NCBI GenBank assembly: GCA_937912125.1
Contig: CALDOK010000194.1
Coordinates: 17,284-81,283, forward strand
Length of the DNA stretch: 64,000 nt
Direction: 5' to 3'
Source of the DNA: an uncultured Pseudomonadota bacterium
GTDB lineage: Bacteria; Myxococcota_A; UBA796; JAFGLY01
Shown piece by piece: positions 9,237 through 21,198 of this stretch. Each line of letters opens with the position of its first letter. Position 1 is the stretch's first letter. The position numbers and the translations under genes are program-made. Under the pieces are notes generated by a model, which was not told the DNA's origin, did not search any database, and saw only the letters and a list, made by a program, of their open reading frames with translations.

Positions 9237-10652
9237 GTGCTGGCCGGTCGGGATAGAAAGGTCGTCCACTGTCTGCGAGGCGGCACCTTGCGCACCCTCC
9301 TCAGTACCGTGCTCGCTGGGCTCTGCGCGGGGTCGCTGCTCGTGGCCTGCGGTCCAGGCTCGGCCGGCGATCGAGCGTGGGAGCGCGGCGACCTAGAGCA
9401 AGCCATCGCCCACTACCAGGCCTGCGCCGAGCTCGAGCCTGAGCGGCGGCTCCGCCTGGCCCGGGCGCTCTCGGGGACCGGCCAGCACGAGGCTGCCGCC
9501 GTCGAGCTCGCGGCGGTGCCCCAGGGCGCCTGGACTCCCGATGGCTTTATGGCCCAGGGCCTGCTGTCGATGGCGGCTGGGCTCCCGGCCGCCGCCGCCC
9601 AGGCCTTCGCCACCGGTGCTCGCCTCGGGGGGGACGCCGCGCTGTGGGTCAACCACTGCGGAGCGCTGCTGGCCGCGGGCACCCCCGATGCTTCCATATG
9701 CGCCGAGGCGCTGATGCGGGCTCCTCAGGATCCTGCGGCCATGCTGGGGCTGGCGGCCTCGGCACTGGCCGAGGACAACCGGGTGGTAGTCGAGCGCACC
9801 CTGGGCAACCTGCTCATCTCTCCCGAGGTCACCGAGATCCATGTGCTCGAGGCGGCCAGGATCTTCGTCGTGTTGGGGGATGGGGCCAGCGCCTGCGACG
9901 CCTTCGTCCAGGCGGGCGGGGGCGGTGTCGAGGGGGGGCGGGCCTGTGCCGCGGTGGGCCGACGCGACCTGGCGATGCAGATCCTGGAGCCCCTGGCCGA
10001 GCAGCCCCAGGCTGCATTCATGCTGGGCACCATGGCCCTCGAGCGCGCGCTGGCTCAGGTCATGCAAGGGGAGCGGGAGCGGGACGCCGCGGACGCCTGG
10101 CGACGCTTCCGCGCCTGCGCCGATCACTTCGCCCAGGACCCCAACTGGCACAACAACACCGGTCGGCTGCACGCCCTCGACGGCGAGGAGCAGCTGGCCG
10201 AGCTGGCCTTCCGCCGCGCCATGGAGCTGGATCCCGCCGCTCCCTACCCACCGCTCAACCTCGCGCGCTTGCTCGAGGCACGGGGTGAGCGCCACGAGAG
10301 CGCCCTGCTCCTCGAGCGGGTCTCCGAGCTGGGCGGCCTCACCGCGGCCATCGCCGGGTTGGACCTCGCCCGCCGCGCCAGGGCCGAGGGCAGGCTCGAA
10401 GAAGCGGTCGCGCGCGCCCGGGCCGTGCTCGAGGGGTGCTCGGGCGAACAGGCCGGCGCTTGCATGGTGGAGTCCTGCGTGGTGCTGGCCACCATGCTGG
10501 CAGCGACCGAGCCGGAGCAGGCGGTGGTCCTGCTCGAGCGGGCGGCCGAGATCGGAGGGCCTGGTGTGGCCGTTCGCCTGCGCGCCGAGCCTGATCTCGA
10601 GCTCCTCGGCGGCGACGAGCGCTACGCGTCCATCGTCGGCGCGTCTCCGTAA
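9237..10652 (+). CDS. TPR-repeat lipoprotein
   Basis: Signal peptide with lipobox LLVAC; repeated helical TPR-like motifs; start codon uncertain. Confidence 0.7.
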   Translation: MLAGRDRKVVHCLRGGTLRTLLSTVLAGLCAGSLLVACGPGSAGDRAWERGDLEQAIAHYQACAELEPERRLRLARALSGTGQHEAAAVELAAVPQGAWTPDGFMAQGLLSMAAGLPAAAAQAFATGARLGGDAALWVNHCGALLAAGTPDASICAEALMRAPQDPAAMLGLAASALAEDNRVVVERTLGNLLISPEVTEIHVLEAARIFVVLGDGASACDAFVQAGGGGVEGGRACAAVGRRDLAMQILEPLAEQPQAAFMLGTMALERALAQVMQGERERDAADAWRRFRACADHFAQDPNWHNNTGRLHALDGEEQLAELAFRRAMELDPAAPYPPLNLARLLEARGERHESALLLERVSELGGLTAAIAGLDLARRARAEGRLEEAVARARAVLEGCSGEQAGACMVESCVVLATMLAATEPEQAVVLLERAAEIGGPGVAVRLRAEPDLELLGGDERYASIVGASP

Positions 10653-10718
10653 ACCCGCAATTGCCGGTTACTATCCAAGGTGTCCAGGCTCGAGATGCGA
10701 ACGAGCTGCCTCGGAAGC

Positions 10719-10747
10719 TTGCCACTGGGCGCGGCGCCTTGTACTTA
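10719..10747 (+). promoter_or_regulatory. Sigma70-type promoter for tRNA-Gln: TTGCCA-N17-TACTTA
   Basis: -35 at 10719-10724, -10 at 10742-10747, 17-nt spacer, about 19 nt before the tRNA. Confidence 0.55.
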
Positions 10748-10765
10748 GGCCATCGCCAGGCCTCT

Positions 10766-10837
10766 TGGGGCGTCGACAAGTGGTAAGTCATCGGGTTTTG
10801 GTCCCGACATTCGTGGGTTCGAATCCTACCGCCCCAA
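10766..10837 (+). tRNA. tRNA-Gln (anticodon UUG)
   Basis: TGGGGCG/CGCCCCA acceptor stem; TCGGG-TTTTGGT-CCCGA anticodon arm; GTGGG-TTCGAAT-CCTAC T-arm. Confidence 0.93.
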
Positions 10838-10873
10838 CCCCCTTTCCCAGCGCCCGCGCGCACCGAGGGAACC

Positions 10874-11818
10874 ATGTACGGTGAGCTGAAGATCCTGGCC
10901 GGCAACGGCAACCCCGTCATCGCCGAGAAGATCGCCGACTATCTGGGGGTCTCCCTGGGGCAGGCGCGCATCTCCCGGTTCTCGGACGGCGAGATCAACG
11001 TCGAGATCCATGAAAACGTCCGCGGGCGCGACGTCTACCTGGTGCAGCCCACCTGCGCGCCGGCCAACGACCACCTCATGGAGCTGCTGATCATGGTCGA
11101 TGCCTGCAAGCGCTCCAGCGCTGGCCGCATCACCGCCGTGATGCCTTACTACGGCTACGCCCGCCAGGATCGCAAGGTCGCGCCGCGCGCCCCCATCTCC
11201 GCCAAGCTCGTGGCCGATCTCCTGGCCGCTGCCGGCGTCCAGCGGGTCCTCACCATGGACCTGCATGCGGGCCAGATCCAGGGCTTCTTCGACATCCCCG
11301 TGGACAACCTCTACGCCAAGCCGCGGCTGGTGGACTTTCTGGCGCGAGAGACCCATGGCCTCGACAAGGTCATCGTCTCCCCCGACGCAGGCGGCGCCGA
11401 GCGTGCGCGCTCCTACGCCAAGGCGCTCCGTGCCGACCTGGCCATCATCGACAAGCGTCGCAGCGGCCCGAACGAGGCCAAGGTCATGCACGTCATCGGC
11501 GACGTGAAGGACAAGCACTGCATCATCCTGGACGACATGGTCGACACCGCGGGCACGCTCTGCAACGCGGCCGGCGCCCTGCACGAAAACGGTGCCTCGA
11601 GCATCATCGCCTGCTGCACCCACCCCGTCTTCTCGGGGCCGGCCATCAAGCGCATCCGCGAGAGCAGGCTCGAGCGCATCGTTGTCGGCGACACCATTCC
11701 CCTGACGGTCGAGGCGCGCGACTGCGGCAAGATCCAGGTGGTCAGCGTCGCCGAGCTGTTCGGGGAGGCCATGCGGGCCATCCACTACCAGGACTCTGTC
11801 AGCCGCCTCTTCGTCTAG
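10874..11818 (+). CDS. prs: Ribose-phosphate pyrophosphokinase
   Basis: [66 protein letters not shown]. Confidence 0.97.
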   Translation: MYGELKILAGNGNPVIAEKIADYLGVSLGQARISRFSDGEINVEIHENVRGRDVYLVQPTCAPANDHLMELLIMVDACKRSSAGRITAVMPYYGYARQDRKVAPRAPISAKLVADLLAAAGVQRVLTMDLHAGQIQGFFDIPVDNLYAKPRLVDFLARETHGLDKVIVSPDAGGAERARSYAKALRADLAIIDKRRSGPNEAKVMHVIGDVKDKHCIILDDMVDTAGTLCNAAGALHENGASSIIACCTHPVFSGPAIKRIRESRLERIVVGDTIPLTVEARDCGKIQVVSVAELFGEAMRAIHYQDSVSRLFV

Positions 11819-11853
11819 GCCTCGACCACATTCGAGCCCTCGTCGTCGCTGGC

Positions 11854-11882
11854 TTGACACCGGGTTGCCCCATGAATAGGTG
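11854..11882 (+). promoter_or_regulatory. Sigma70-type promoter TTGACA-N17-TAGGTG upstream of rplY
   Basis: TTGACACCGGGTTGCCCCATGAATAGGTG. Confidence 0.5.
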
Positions 11883-12069
11883 GCGCGCCCTCGCGGGCCC
11901 TGCCCGCTTCGGAAATTTATCGTGACCGACCGTAAGCTGCGTTGGCCCTTGTGGGTCCATCGTCCGAGACGTGGCGCCAGGTGGGAGAACGGCGTGAGCC
12001 TTCTCCACTCCGGCGGAAACACCGACTCGGGCGGGACGCAGTGAGCGCTCCAGCTTTGTGTCAGGAGGA

Positions 12070-12699
12070 ATGATGCAGGTGATCAAGCTGGCCATCGAGC
12101 CCCGCACCGATACCGGCAAGGGTGCCGCCCGCAAGCTCCGCCGCAGCGGCATGGTTCCGGCCGTGCTGTACCGCGACGGCAATGACCCCGTGATGTTCTC
12201 GTTCGATCCGGATGAGCTGGAGTTTTCGGTGCGCCGTGAAGGCAACCGGAACTCCCTGTTCGGCATCGAGCTGGAAGGCGTCGAGCGCGTCTGTCTCATC
12301 AAGGAGTTCCAGCGCCATCCGGTCAGCCGCCGGCTGCGCCACATGGACTTCTACGAGGTGGTGGCCGACAAAGAGCTCGTGGTCAAGGTCCGCGTCGAGC
12401 CCAAGGGCACGGCCGTGGGCACCAAGCTCGGCGGTCAGCTCAATGTGCTGCGTCGCACCCTGGACGTGCGCTGCTTGCCAGCCCACATCCCCGCCTCCAT
12501 CGTGATCGAAGTCACCTCCCTCGAGGTTGGCGACTTCGTCCGCGTCAACGACATCGTCGCTCCCGAGAACGCCGAGATCATCTACGAGTCCAACTTCAAT
12601 GTGGTCTCCGTGGTGGGCAAGCGGCTCGACGGAGACGAGGAAGAGGACGACGAGGGCGAGGAGGGCAGCGATGCCACCGACGCCCCCGCCGAGGCATAG
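12070..12699 (+). CDS. rplY: 50S ribosomal protein L25/general stress protein Ctc
   Basis: AGGAGGAATG start; L25-type MVPAVLYRDGNDPV... and C-terminal TL5-type domain; acidic tail. Confidence 0.93.
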   Translation: MMQVIKLAIEPRTDTGKGAARKLRRSGMVPAVLYRDGNDPVMFSFDPDELEFSVRREGNRNSLFGIELEGVERVCLIKEFQRHPVSRRLRHMDFYEVVADKELVVKVRVEPKGTAVGTKLGGQLNVLRRTLDVRCLPAHIPASIVIEVTSLEVGDFVRVNDIVAPENAEIIYESNFNVVSVVGKRLDGDEEEDDEGEEGSDATDAPAEA

Positions 12700-12717
12700 C
12701 GCCTCGCGCTGCGAGGT

Positions 12718-13416
12718 GTGGTGATGTGGCTCGTGGTCGGACTGGGCAACCCAGGCGCCAAGTACGAGGAAACCCGGCACAACGCCGGGTTCCTGGTCGT
12801 CGACGAGGTGGCCCGGCGCTGGGGAATGGGCAGCGGGAGGTCCCACCTGGGGGCCTCGACCATCCGTGGCACCGTCGCGCGCAGCGCTGTGTTGCTGGCC
12901 AAGCCCCAGACCTACATGAACCGATCCGGGGAACCCGCTGGGGCGCTGCAGCGCTTCCACGATGTGCCCCTCGAGCGGGTCGTGGTGGTCCACGATGATC
13001 TCGATCTGCCCTTTGGCTCCTTGCGCATCAAGCGTGGCGGCGGTCACGGAGGCCACAACGGCCTGCGCGACCTGCACGGCCACATCGGCGCCGAGTTCCT
13101 GCGCGTGCGCTTCGGGATCTCCAGGCCGCCGGCCGATCTGGACGCGGCCGACTATGTCCTGGGCCGGTGGGACGACGGGGAGCGCCAGGCGCTGCCCCTG
13201 GTCGTCGATCGTGGCGCAGACGCCGTCGAGGCCATCATCACGGATGGCCCGACAGTGGCGATGAACGCTTTCAATGTACGCCCTCGCCGCAGCAAGGCGA
13301 GTGGCGAGGAATCTGCCCCCTCGGACGACTCCGACGCCTCGGCCACCGCCGAGCCCGCCGCTGTCGTCCAGGATGGGGCTTCGAACCCCACCGCCCCCGA
13401 AGGGGCAAGGAGCTGA
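12718..13416 (+). CDS. pth: Peptidyl-tRNA hydrolase
   Basis: [61 protein letters not shown]. Confidence 0.96.
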   Translation: MVMWLVVGLGNPGAKYEETRHNAGFLVVDEVARRWGMGSGRSHLGASTIRGTVARSAVLLAKPQTYMNRSGEPAGALQRFHDVPLERVVVVHDDLDLPFGSLRIKRGGGHGGHNGLRDLHGHIGAEFLRVRFGISRPPADLDAADYVLGRWDDGERQALPLVVDRGADAVEAIITDGPTVAMNAFNVRPRRSKASGEESAPSDDSDASATAEPAAVVQDGASNPTAPEGARS

Positions 13417-13418
13417 TC

Positions 13419-15524
<2,106 letters not shown>

Positions 15525-15545
15525 TCACAAGCTTGGGCGGGAGAC

Positions 15546-15566
15546 CCCCGCTCACCCTCCGCGGGG
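15546..15566. terminator. Hairpin CCCCGC-N9-GCGGGG between hppA and rpsF
   Basis: Perfect 6-bp stem, no U-tract; could be terminator or leader structure. Confidence 0.35.
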
Positions 15567-15633
15567 AGGGGCTTCAGCGCCATTTCCGGCGTCGCACCTC
15601 CCCCTCAACGTCCAAGTGGAGGAACCCAGGACG

Positions 15634-16143
15634 ATGACTATTCACGAGTACGAGACCACGCTGATCTACCATCCGGAGACCCCGGAACCGGAGCTCCAGC
15701 GCATCACCGAGCGCATCGACGGCGTTATCGGTACCTTCGAGGGCCACAAGCTCTTCTACGACCCCTGGGGTGTCCGCAAGCTGGCCTACCCCATCCAGAA
15801 GCAGGCCCGTGGAAACTACTTCCACATGGGCTTTGTCGCGAATGCTGAGTGCATCGCCGAGCTCGAGCGCGTCCTGCGCATCGAGGCACACGTCATGCGC
15901 TTCCTCACTGTGCGCTTGTTCGAGGATGTCGACCTCGAGGAGCGGCAGCTCGCCGCTGCCAACCGGCAGGCCGTCATGAGCGCTGACAGCGCTGACGAAG
16001 AGGACGATCGTGGCCGTGATCGCGACCGCGATCGCGACCGTGACCGCGGAGACCGCGATCGCGATCGTGACCGCCGTCCCCCTCGTGGTGCCGACTCGGA
16101 CTCCGACGAGGTTGGCTTTTCACCCGATACCGACGAGTCATAG
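15634..16143 (+). CDS. rpsF: 30S ribosomal protein S6 with RD-dipeptide-rich C-terminal extension
   Basis: YETTLIYHPETPEPELQRITERIDGVIGTFEGHKLFYDPWGVRKLAYPI...; tail RGRDRDRDRDRDRGDRDRDRDRR. Confidence 0.95.
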   Translation: MTIHEYETTLIYHPETPEPELQRITERIDGVIGTFEGHKLFYDPWGVRKLAYPIQKQARGNYFHMGFVANAECIAELERVLRIEAHVMRFLTVRLFEDVDLEERQLAAANRQAVMSADSADEEDDRGRDRDRDRDRDRGDRDRDRDRRPPRGADSDSDEVGFSPDTDES

Positions 16144-16152
16144 GAGGCTCCC

Positions 16153-16377
16153 ATGCGAAGAGGTCGCTCCCGTCGCAAGGTCTGCCGGTTCTGCGCCGAC
16201 AAGAAGACCACCATCGACTACAAGGATCCCAAGCTCCTGAGGTACTTCATCACCGAGCGCGGCAAGATCGTGCCCCGGCGTATCTCTGGCAACTGCGCCC
16301 GCCACCAGCGTGAGATGGCCTTGGCCATCAAGCGCGCCCGTCACATCGCGTTGCTGCCCTTCGTGGCCGCAGAGTAG
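16153..16377 (+). CDS. rpsR: 30S ribosomal protein S18
   Basis: [45 protein letters not shown]. Confidence 0.97.
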   Translation: MRRGRSRRKVCRFCADKKTTIDYKDPKLLRYFITERGKIVPRRISGNCARHQREMALAIKRARHIALLPFVAAE

Positions 16378-16386
16378 GAGGTCGAG

Positions 16387-16830
16387 ATGAAGGTCATCCT
16401 TCAGCAGGACTTCGATGGGCTGGGCCGGATCGGTGACATTGTAAAGGTCTCCGATGGCTATGCCTTCAACTTCCTGATCCCCCGCGGCATCGCCATGCAG
16501 GCCGCCGAGAGCAACGTGCGCCAGATGGAGCACCTGCAGCGAATCACCGAGTCCAAGCGCAAGACCATGCTCGAAGCGGCTCGGGTCGAGGCGGATCGCA
16601 TCAACGGCACCGCCGTGTCGCTCAAGCGCCTCGCGGGCGAAGAGGACAAGCTGTTCGGTTCGGTCACCAACCGTGACATCGCCGAGGCCCTCGCGGCCGA
16701 AGGCATCGAGATCGACAAGCGCGACATCGTCCTCGAGGAGCCCATCCGCACGATCGGCGTCTACAACGTCTCCGTGCGCATCCATGCAGACGTAGAGGCC
16801 AAGCTCAAGGTATACGTGATCCGCGAGTAG
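16387..16830 (+). CDS. rplI: 50S ribosomal protein L9
   Basis: MKVILQQDFDGLGRIGDIVKVSDGYAFNFLIPRGIA. Confidence 0.97.
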   Translation: MKVILQQDFDGLGRIGDIVKVSDGYAFNFLIPRGIAMQAAESNVRQMEHLQRITESKRKTMLEAARVEADRINGTAVSLKRLAGEEDKLFGSVTNRDIAEALAAEGIEIDKRDIVLEEPIRTIGVYNVSVRIHADVEAKLKVYVIRE

Positions 16831-16905
16831 CCCCTCCATTGTCAGTGTGCGCCCGGCTGCTGCGGTGGCCGGGCGCTTCTACGTTCAGCACAGGCTTTCG
16901 ACTCC

Positions 16906-18252
16906 ATGGACTCGACTCCAGCGTTGCCCCACTCCATCGAAGCCGAGCGTGCCGTCCTCGGCTCCATCCTGCTGGATCCCAAGCTGCTCGACCCCGTCAC
17001 CGAGGTGGTCGATGCGGACATGTTCTACAGGGACGCTCATCGCAAGCTGTTCCGCTTGTTGTCCGAGATGTCCGAGCAGGGGCAGACTCCGGATCCGCTC
17101 ACGGTCATCGACCGGGTGCTCGCGAGCGGAGACGAGCAGGGCTTCGGCGGCGCGGCCTACATCAGCTCTCTGCCGGAGCAGGTGCCCTCCACACAGAACG
17201 TGGAGGTCTATGCGCAGCTGGTGCGCGAGAAGGCGGTACGCCGGCGCCTGCTCGAGGTCGCCCAGCACATCGGTGAGTCGGTGCGCAGCGAGTCGGATCT
17301 CGAGCAGCTGCTGGACATCGCCGAGTCCAGCGTATTCGAGGTCTCGCAGAAGCGGGGCAACAAGGACTGGCATGCCCTGCCCATGCTGGTCGGCGATGAG
17401 TGGAAGCGCATCCAGCTGCTGGCTGAGCACAAGGGCTCGGTCACCGGCATCACCACCGGCTTCGTCGATCTCGACAACAAGCTCAGCGGCTTCCAGCGCA
17501 GCGACCTCATCATCCTCGCAGCGCGCCCCGCCATGGGCAAGACCGCCCTGGCGTTGAACCTCGCCCGGCATGCCGCCATGGAGGGCAAGGTCACCGTCGG
17601 CGTCTTCTCCCTCGAGATGCCCCGTGGCCAGCTGGCCACCCGCATGCTCTGCGCAGAGAAGGAGATCGACGCCTCCCGCGTCCGGTCCGGTCACCTGCGC
17701 CGGGACGTGGAGTGGCCCAAGCTGGCCGACGCCGTGGAGGCCCTCCACCAAGCGCCCATCCACATCGACGACACCCCGGGGCTCACCATCACCCAGCTGC
17801 GATCCAAGGCCCGAAGGCTCAAGTCGGAGTACCCTGATCTGGGGCTCATCGTGGTGGACTACCTCCAGCTGATGCAGGGCTCGGGCGGTCCCCGGGAGAG
17901 CCGGGAGCAGGCCATCTCGGGCATCAGCCGAGGGCTCAAGGGGCTCGCCAAGGAGCTGAACATCGCGGTGCTCTCCCTCGCGCAGCTCAACCGCGGCGTC
18001 GAGCTGCGCCCGGACAAGCGCCCCATGATGGCGGACCTGCGCGAGTCTGGCGCCATCGAGCAGGACGCCGACCTGGTGCTCTTCATCTACCGGGACGAGT
18101 ACTACAACAAGGAAGAGAGCGAGAAGAAGGGCGTCGCGGAGATCGTCATCGGCAAGAACCGCCACGGCCCCACCGGGTCCGTCGAGCTGGCGTTCAAGGG
18201 TGAGTTCCTGCGCTTCGACAACCTGGATCTGCGGCACGAGGGCTACGTGTGA
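16906..18252 (+). CDS. dnaB: Replicative DNA helicase DnaB
   Basis: AERAVLGSILLDPK; ITTGFVDLDNKLSGFQRSDLIILAARPAMGKTALALN; EQDADLVLFIYRDEYY. Confidence 0.97.
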   Translation: MDSTPALPHSIEAERAVLGSILLDPKLLDPVTEVVDADMFYRDAHRKLFRLLSEMSEQGQTPDPLTVIDRVLASGDEQGFGGAAYISSLPEQVPSTQNVEVYAQLVREKAVRRRLLEVAQHIGESVRSESDLEQLLDIAESSVFEVSQKRGNKDWHALPMLVGDEWKRIQLLAEHKGSVTGITTGFVDLDNKLSGFQRSDLIILAARPAMGKTALALNLARHAAMEGKVTVGVFSLEMPRGQLATRMLCAEKEIDASRVRSGHLRRDVEWPKLADAVEALHQAPIHIDDTPGLTITQLRSKARRLKSEYPDLGLIVVDYLQLMQGSGGPRESREQAISGISRGLKGLAKELNIAVLSLAQLNRGVELRPDKRPMMADLRESGAIEQDADLVLFIYRDEYYNKEESEKKGVAEIVIGKNRHGPTGSVELAFKGEFLRFDNLDLRHEGYV

Positions 18253-19061
18253 GAGCGTCGCTGTCAGTGCTGCTGCTGGCCTGCTCTGTGGTGGGCATGG
18301 CCTCGGCCGACGCGGGGGCCGCGCTGCCTGGGCTCAGCCCCGGGCAGGCCCTGTCCACCGTGGAGCCCGCTGCCCCGATGGAGACTACGCTGGTCCCCAT
18401 CCCGGTCATGCGCAGCGGCATCCCGTTGGACGTCGAGGTCATCGGCGGTCAGCACTATGTCGGCGCTTTCGCCGGCCTGCTGGACGAGAAGCTGCAGGTC
18501 TCCACCCACGACGGCGTGGTCGAGGTCCCCCTGCCTGTGGTGGTCGCCGTTCTGGTCGAGGGCGTCTCCTACGCACCGGAGCCCTTCTTGCTCGGGGTCC
18601 AGCGCTGGGGCCAGGAGCTCGTCGAGCAGGCGGTGCGAGTCCCGCGCCCTGCTCTCGTGGCCTGCTCGAGTGCCCTGTGGGCGGGGGCCGGTCCCGCGCT
18701 CCTGGGCGACTGGAAGGGCTTCGCGGCCTACTCGTTGCTCGAGGTCTCGTTCCTGGGCGCCGGCGCCGTGATGATCGTCAACGAGCAGTACGGGCCCCTG
18801 CTGCCCTTGGCGGCGCTCGAGGGCCTGCTGCATGTGTGGGCCGCTGGCGACAGCGTGCGAGAGTCCAAGCGCCGGCGAGCCCGGGCAGAGCTCGCGCTGC
18901 TCCCCACGCTGGTGCCTGGAGAAGGCTCCTCGGCCACCCTCGGGCTGGGTCTGGCGGTGCACCTGGGAGCTCCCACCACAGTGGGGCCCCAGGGAACGAT
19001 TCCGCGGACCGGAGCTTGCGTCGAGACGGGCTTGACAGGCCCCTGCCCATTCCCTTATTAG
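18249..19061 (+). CDS. Hypothetical secreted/membrane protein
   Basis: ORF with signal peptide, overlaps dnaB stop by 4 nt; no family recognised. Confidence 0.55.
   Translation: MRASLSVLLLACSVVGMASADAGAALPGLSPGQALSTVEPAAPMETTLVPIPVMRSGIPLDVEVIGGQHYVGAFAGLLDEKLQVSTHDGVVEVPLPVVVAVLVEGVSYAPEPFLLGVQRWGQELVEQAVRVPRPALVACSSALWAGAGPALLGDWKGFAAYSLLEVSFLGAGAVMIVNEQYGPLLPLAALEGLLHVWAAGDSVRESKRRRARAELALLPTLVPGEGSSATLGLGLAVHLGAPTTVGPQGTIPRTGACVETGLTGPCPFPY
19032..19061 (+). promoter_or_regulatory. Sigma70-type promoter TTGACA-N18-TATTAG upstream of FHA gene
   Basis: -35 19032-19037; -10 19056-19061 (or TTATTA with N17). Confidence 0.5.
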
Positions 19062-19067
19062 CTGCCC

Positions 19068-20342
19068 GTGCCCCTGGGCCTTCGTCCAGGTGATGCGGCT
19101 ATTCCCAGGTGGGTAGAGAACCCCTCGTTCACCCTCCAACACTTCCTCGAGCTGGAGCGACGCGCGTACATGGAAACCGAAGCGATCCTCAAGGAGTTCA
19201 ACGAGTACCTCGAGCAGTACGCCACGCACCGTGGGTACATCGACCGTGCCCGGTCCCACGCCCACAAGTTCAAGCCCGAGGTCGTCGAGAAGGTCATCCT
19301 CGACCACGAGATCAAGTCCTCGGAGGTGGCTGAGCAGATCCTGCCCCTCGTGCCCCAGTTCCAAGAGGGTATGGCCGACCTCGACGCCCAGCGCGCCGAC
19401 ATCGACGAGAAGAAGGCCGGCTCGGAAGAGACCATGGAAGAGCTCACCCTCCGCATGGAGATCGGCGAGTTCACCGACGACGAGTTCGAGCAGGCTACCG
19501 GTGAGCTCAAGGCCGAGCTCGAGGTCGCTGCCGAGCGCCTCGAGGCCATCGCCGCTGAGTACACCACCCTCGAAGAGGCGATGAACAAGTGGGTCGAGTT
19601 GGCCGCGAGCGCTGACCAGGACACCGGCATCGTGGCTGCCGAGCCCGAGCCCGCCCTGGAGGCCGAGCCCGAGATCTTCATCGAGGCCGAGGCTGCGCCC
19701 GCCGGCGAGCTCGAGCCCGAGCTCGCCCTCGAGCCCGAAATCGAGCTGGACGAGGCTCCCATGGAGCCCGAGTTCGACGACGAGCCCATCATCGATGAGC
19801 AGGAAGGCATCCATGTGTCCGTGTCCGGCTCGGTCGAGGACGTCTCCATGGCCTTCGGCACCGACGAAGGCGAAGTGGTCGAGCTCGACGCGGCAGAGGG
19901 GTCGGGCGACGAGCCCTCCGGCGAGATCGATCTGGGCTTTGGCGACGACGGCGGCGAGGTCGAGCTTGCCCTCGTGGGTGAAGGCGCCTCCGAGATCGAA
20001 GGCGCCGAGATCGAGATCGCCACCGGCGACGACGGCGTAGACAACCGCCGGGCGCTGCTCCTCTACCAGGAGGGCACCCCCGAAGAGCAGATCTACCCCT
20101 TCACGGGCGATGTCATCACCATCGGTCGCGGCCGCGACAACGACATCCAGATCAAGAACGACAGCAAGGTCTCGCGCTACCACTGCAAGGTCTACCGCCG
20201 CGGCTCCAACTTCTACATCGAAGACAACAAGTCCTCGAACGGAACGCTGGTCAATGGCGAGCTGATCACCGAGCGGCGCCTGTTCGGCGGCGAAGAAGTC
20301 ATCATCGGTGAAACCTTCTTCCGGTTCCGCATCATGGAGTGA
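19068..20342 (+). CDS. FHA-domain protein with N-terminal coiled coil and long acidic linker (start could be ATG 19170)
   Basis: C-terminal FHA motifs ITIGRGRDNDIQIKNDSKVSRYHCKVYRRGSNFYIEDNKSSNGTLVNG. Confidence 0.88.
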   Translation: MPLGLRPGDAAIPRWVENPSFTLQHFLELERRAYMETEAILKEFNEYLEQYATHRGYIDRARSHAHKFKPEVVEKVILDHEIKSSEVAEQILPLVPQFQEGMADLDAQRADIDEKKAGSEETMEELTLRMEIGEFTDDEFEQATGELKAELEVAAERLEAIAAEYTTLEEAMNKWVELAASADQDTGIVAAEPEPALEAEPEIFIEAEAAPAGELEPELALEPEIELDEAPMEPEFDDEPIIDEQEGIHVSVSGSVEDVSMAFGTDEGEVVELDAAEGSGDEPSGEIDLGFGDDGGEVELALVGEGASEIEGAEIEIATGDDGVDNRRALLLYQEGTPEEQIYPFTGDVITIGRGRDNDIQIKNDSKVSRYHCKVYRRGSNFYIEDNKSSNGTLVNGELITERRLFGGEEVIIGETFFRFRIME

Positions 20343-20361
20343 GGCAGCGCCTTTCTCTGCG

Positions 20362-20389
20362 AGCCCGCCCTACGGCGGGCTCTTTTTTT
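20362..20389 (+). terminator. Rho-independent terminator of FHA gene
   Basis: AGCCCGCC-CTAC-GGCGGGCT followed by CTTTTTTT. Confidence 0.92.
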
Positions 20390-20535
20390 GTCGGCCCTGC
20401 TCTCGCCTAATAGTATTGAGAGCTATAGTGATTAATCTGCCGCTTCAGCCAGGCAGGCGCATGTCTGTGCGCCGTACTCGCGGCTAAGGTTCAGGTTCCC
20501 ACACGGCGTATACCTACAGTCTCGGAGAATGGGGA

Positions 20536-21156
20536 ATGGCCAGAAGGAAGACCGGAATCCAGGGGCCGCAGTACTTCACGACCTTCCAGGTCGCGAAGCT
20601 GCTCGGGGTCAGTCCGCCCGCGGTGGTCAACTGGGTCAACCAGGACCTCCTCAAGGCACACCGCACCCCGGGTGGGCATCGGCGCATCGCGCAGGACGAG
20701 CTCGTTCGGTTCGCCTTCGAGCACAACTACCCGCTCCCGCCCGAGCTGCAGTCTGCCGAGCAGCCCGTCAGCTGGAAGGTGCTGGTGGTGGACGACGAGG
20801 AAGACTTCTGCGAGATGGTGCGCGAGTACCTCGCCATCAAGGGTGGATTTCAGGTCGAGGTCGCCACCAGCGGCTTCGCAGCGGGGCTCACGGTTGCTCG
20901 CTTCTTGCCCCACATCATCTTGATGGACATCATGATGCCCGACATGGATGGCTTCGAGGTGCTGCACAAGCTGCGCTCGGACGAGGCCACCCGGGCCATC
21001 CCGGTCATCGCCTGCACCGCGTTCCGCGATCCCCTCATCGAGAAGCGCATCCAGGCCGAGAACTTCGACGGCTTCGTGCAGAAGCCCCTCAAGCTCGACG
21101 TGCTGCTCGAGGTCATCACCTCGCTCAAGCCGCTGCCGGACCACCTGGCGAAGTAG
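20536..21156 (+). CDS. MerR/excisionase-type HTH fused to response-regulator receiver domain
   Basis: YFTTFQVAKLLGVSPPAVVNWVNQDLLKAHRTPGGHRRI; VLVVDDEEDF...ILMDIMMPDMDGFEVL...QKPLKLD. Confidence 0.88.
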   Translation: MARRKTGIQGPQYFTTFQVAKLLGVSPPAVVNWVNQDLLKAHRTPGGHRRIAQDELVRFAFEHNYPLPPELQSAEQPVSWKVLVVDDEEDFCEMVREYLAIKGGFQVEVATSGFAAGLTVARFLPHIILMDIMMPDMDGFEVLHKLRSDEATRAIPVIACTAFRDPLIEKRIQAENFDGFVQKPLKLDVLLEVITSLKPLPDHLAK

Positions 21157-21198
21157 CGGCCCTGGGGCACTTCGTGGTGCCCATCCCTAGGTCGCGCG

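Noticed and set aside
15595-15622. SD-masking hairpin / S6:S18 leader motif before rpsF
   Set aside because: Only a 5-bp CCTCC/GGAGG pairing with a 16-nt loop; not enough to claim the known leader motif
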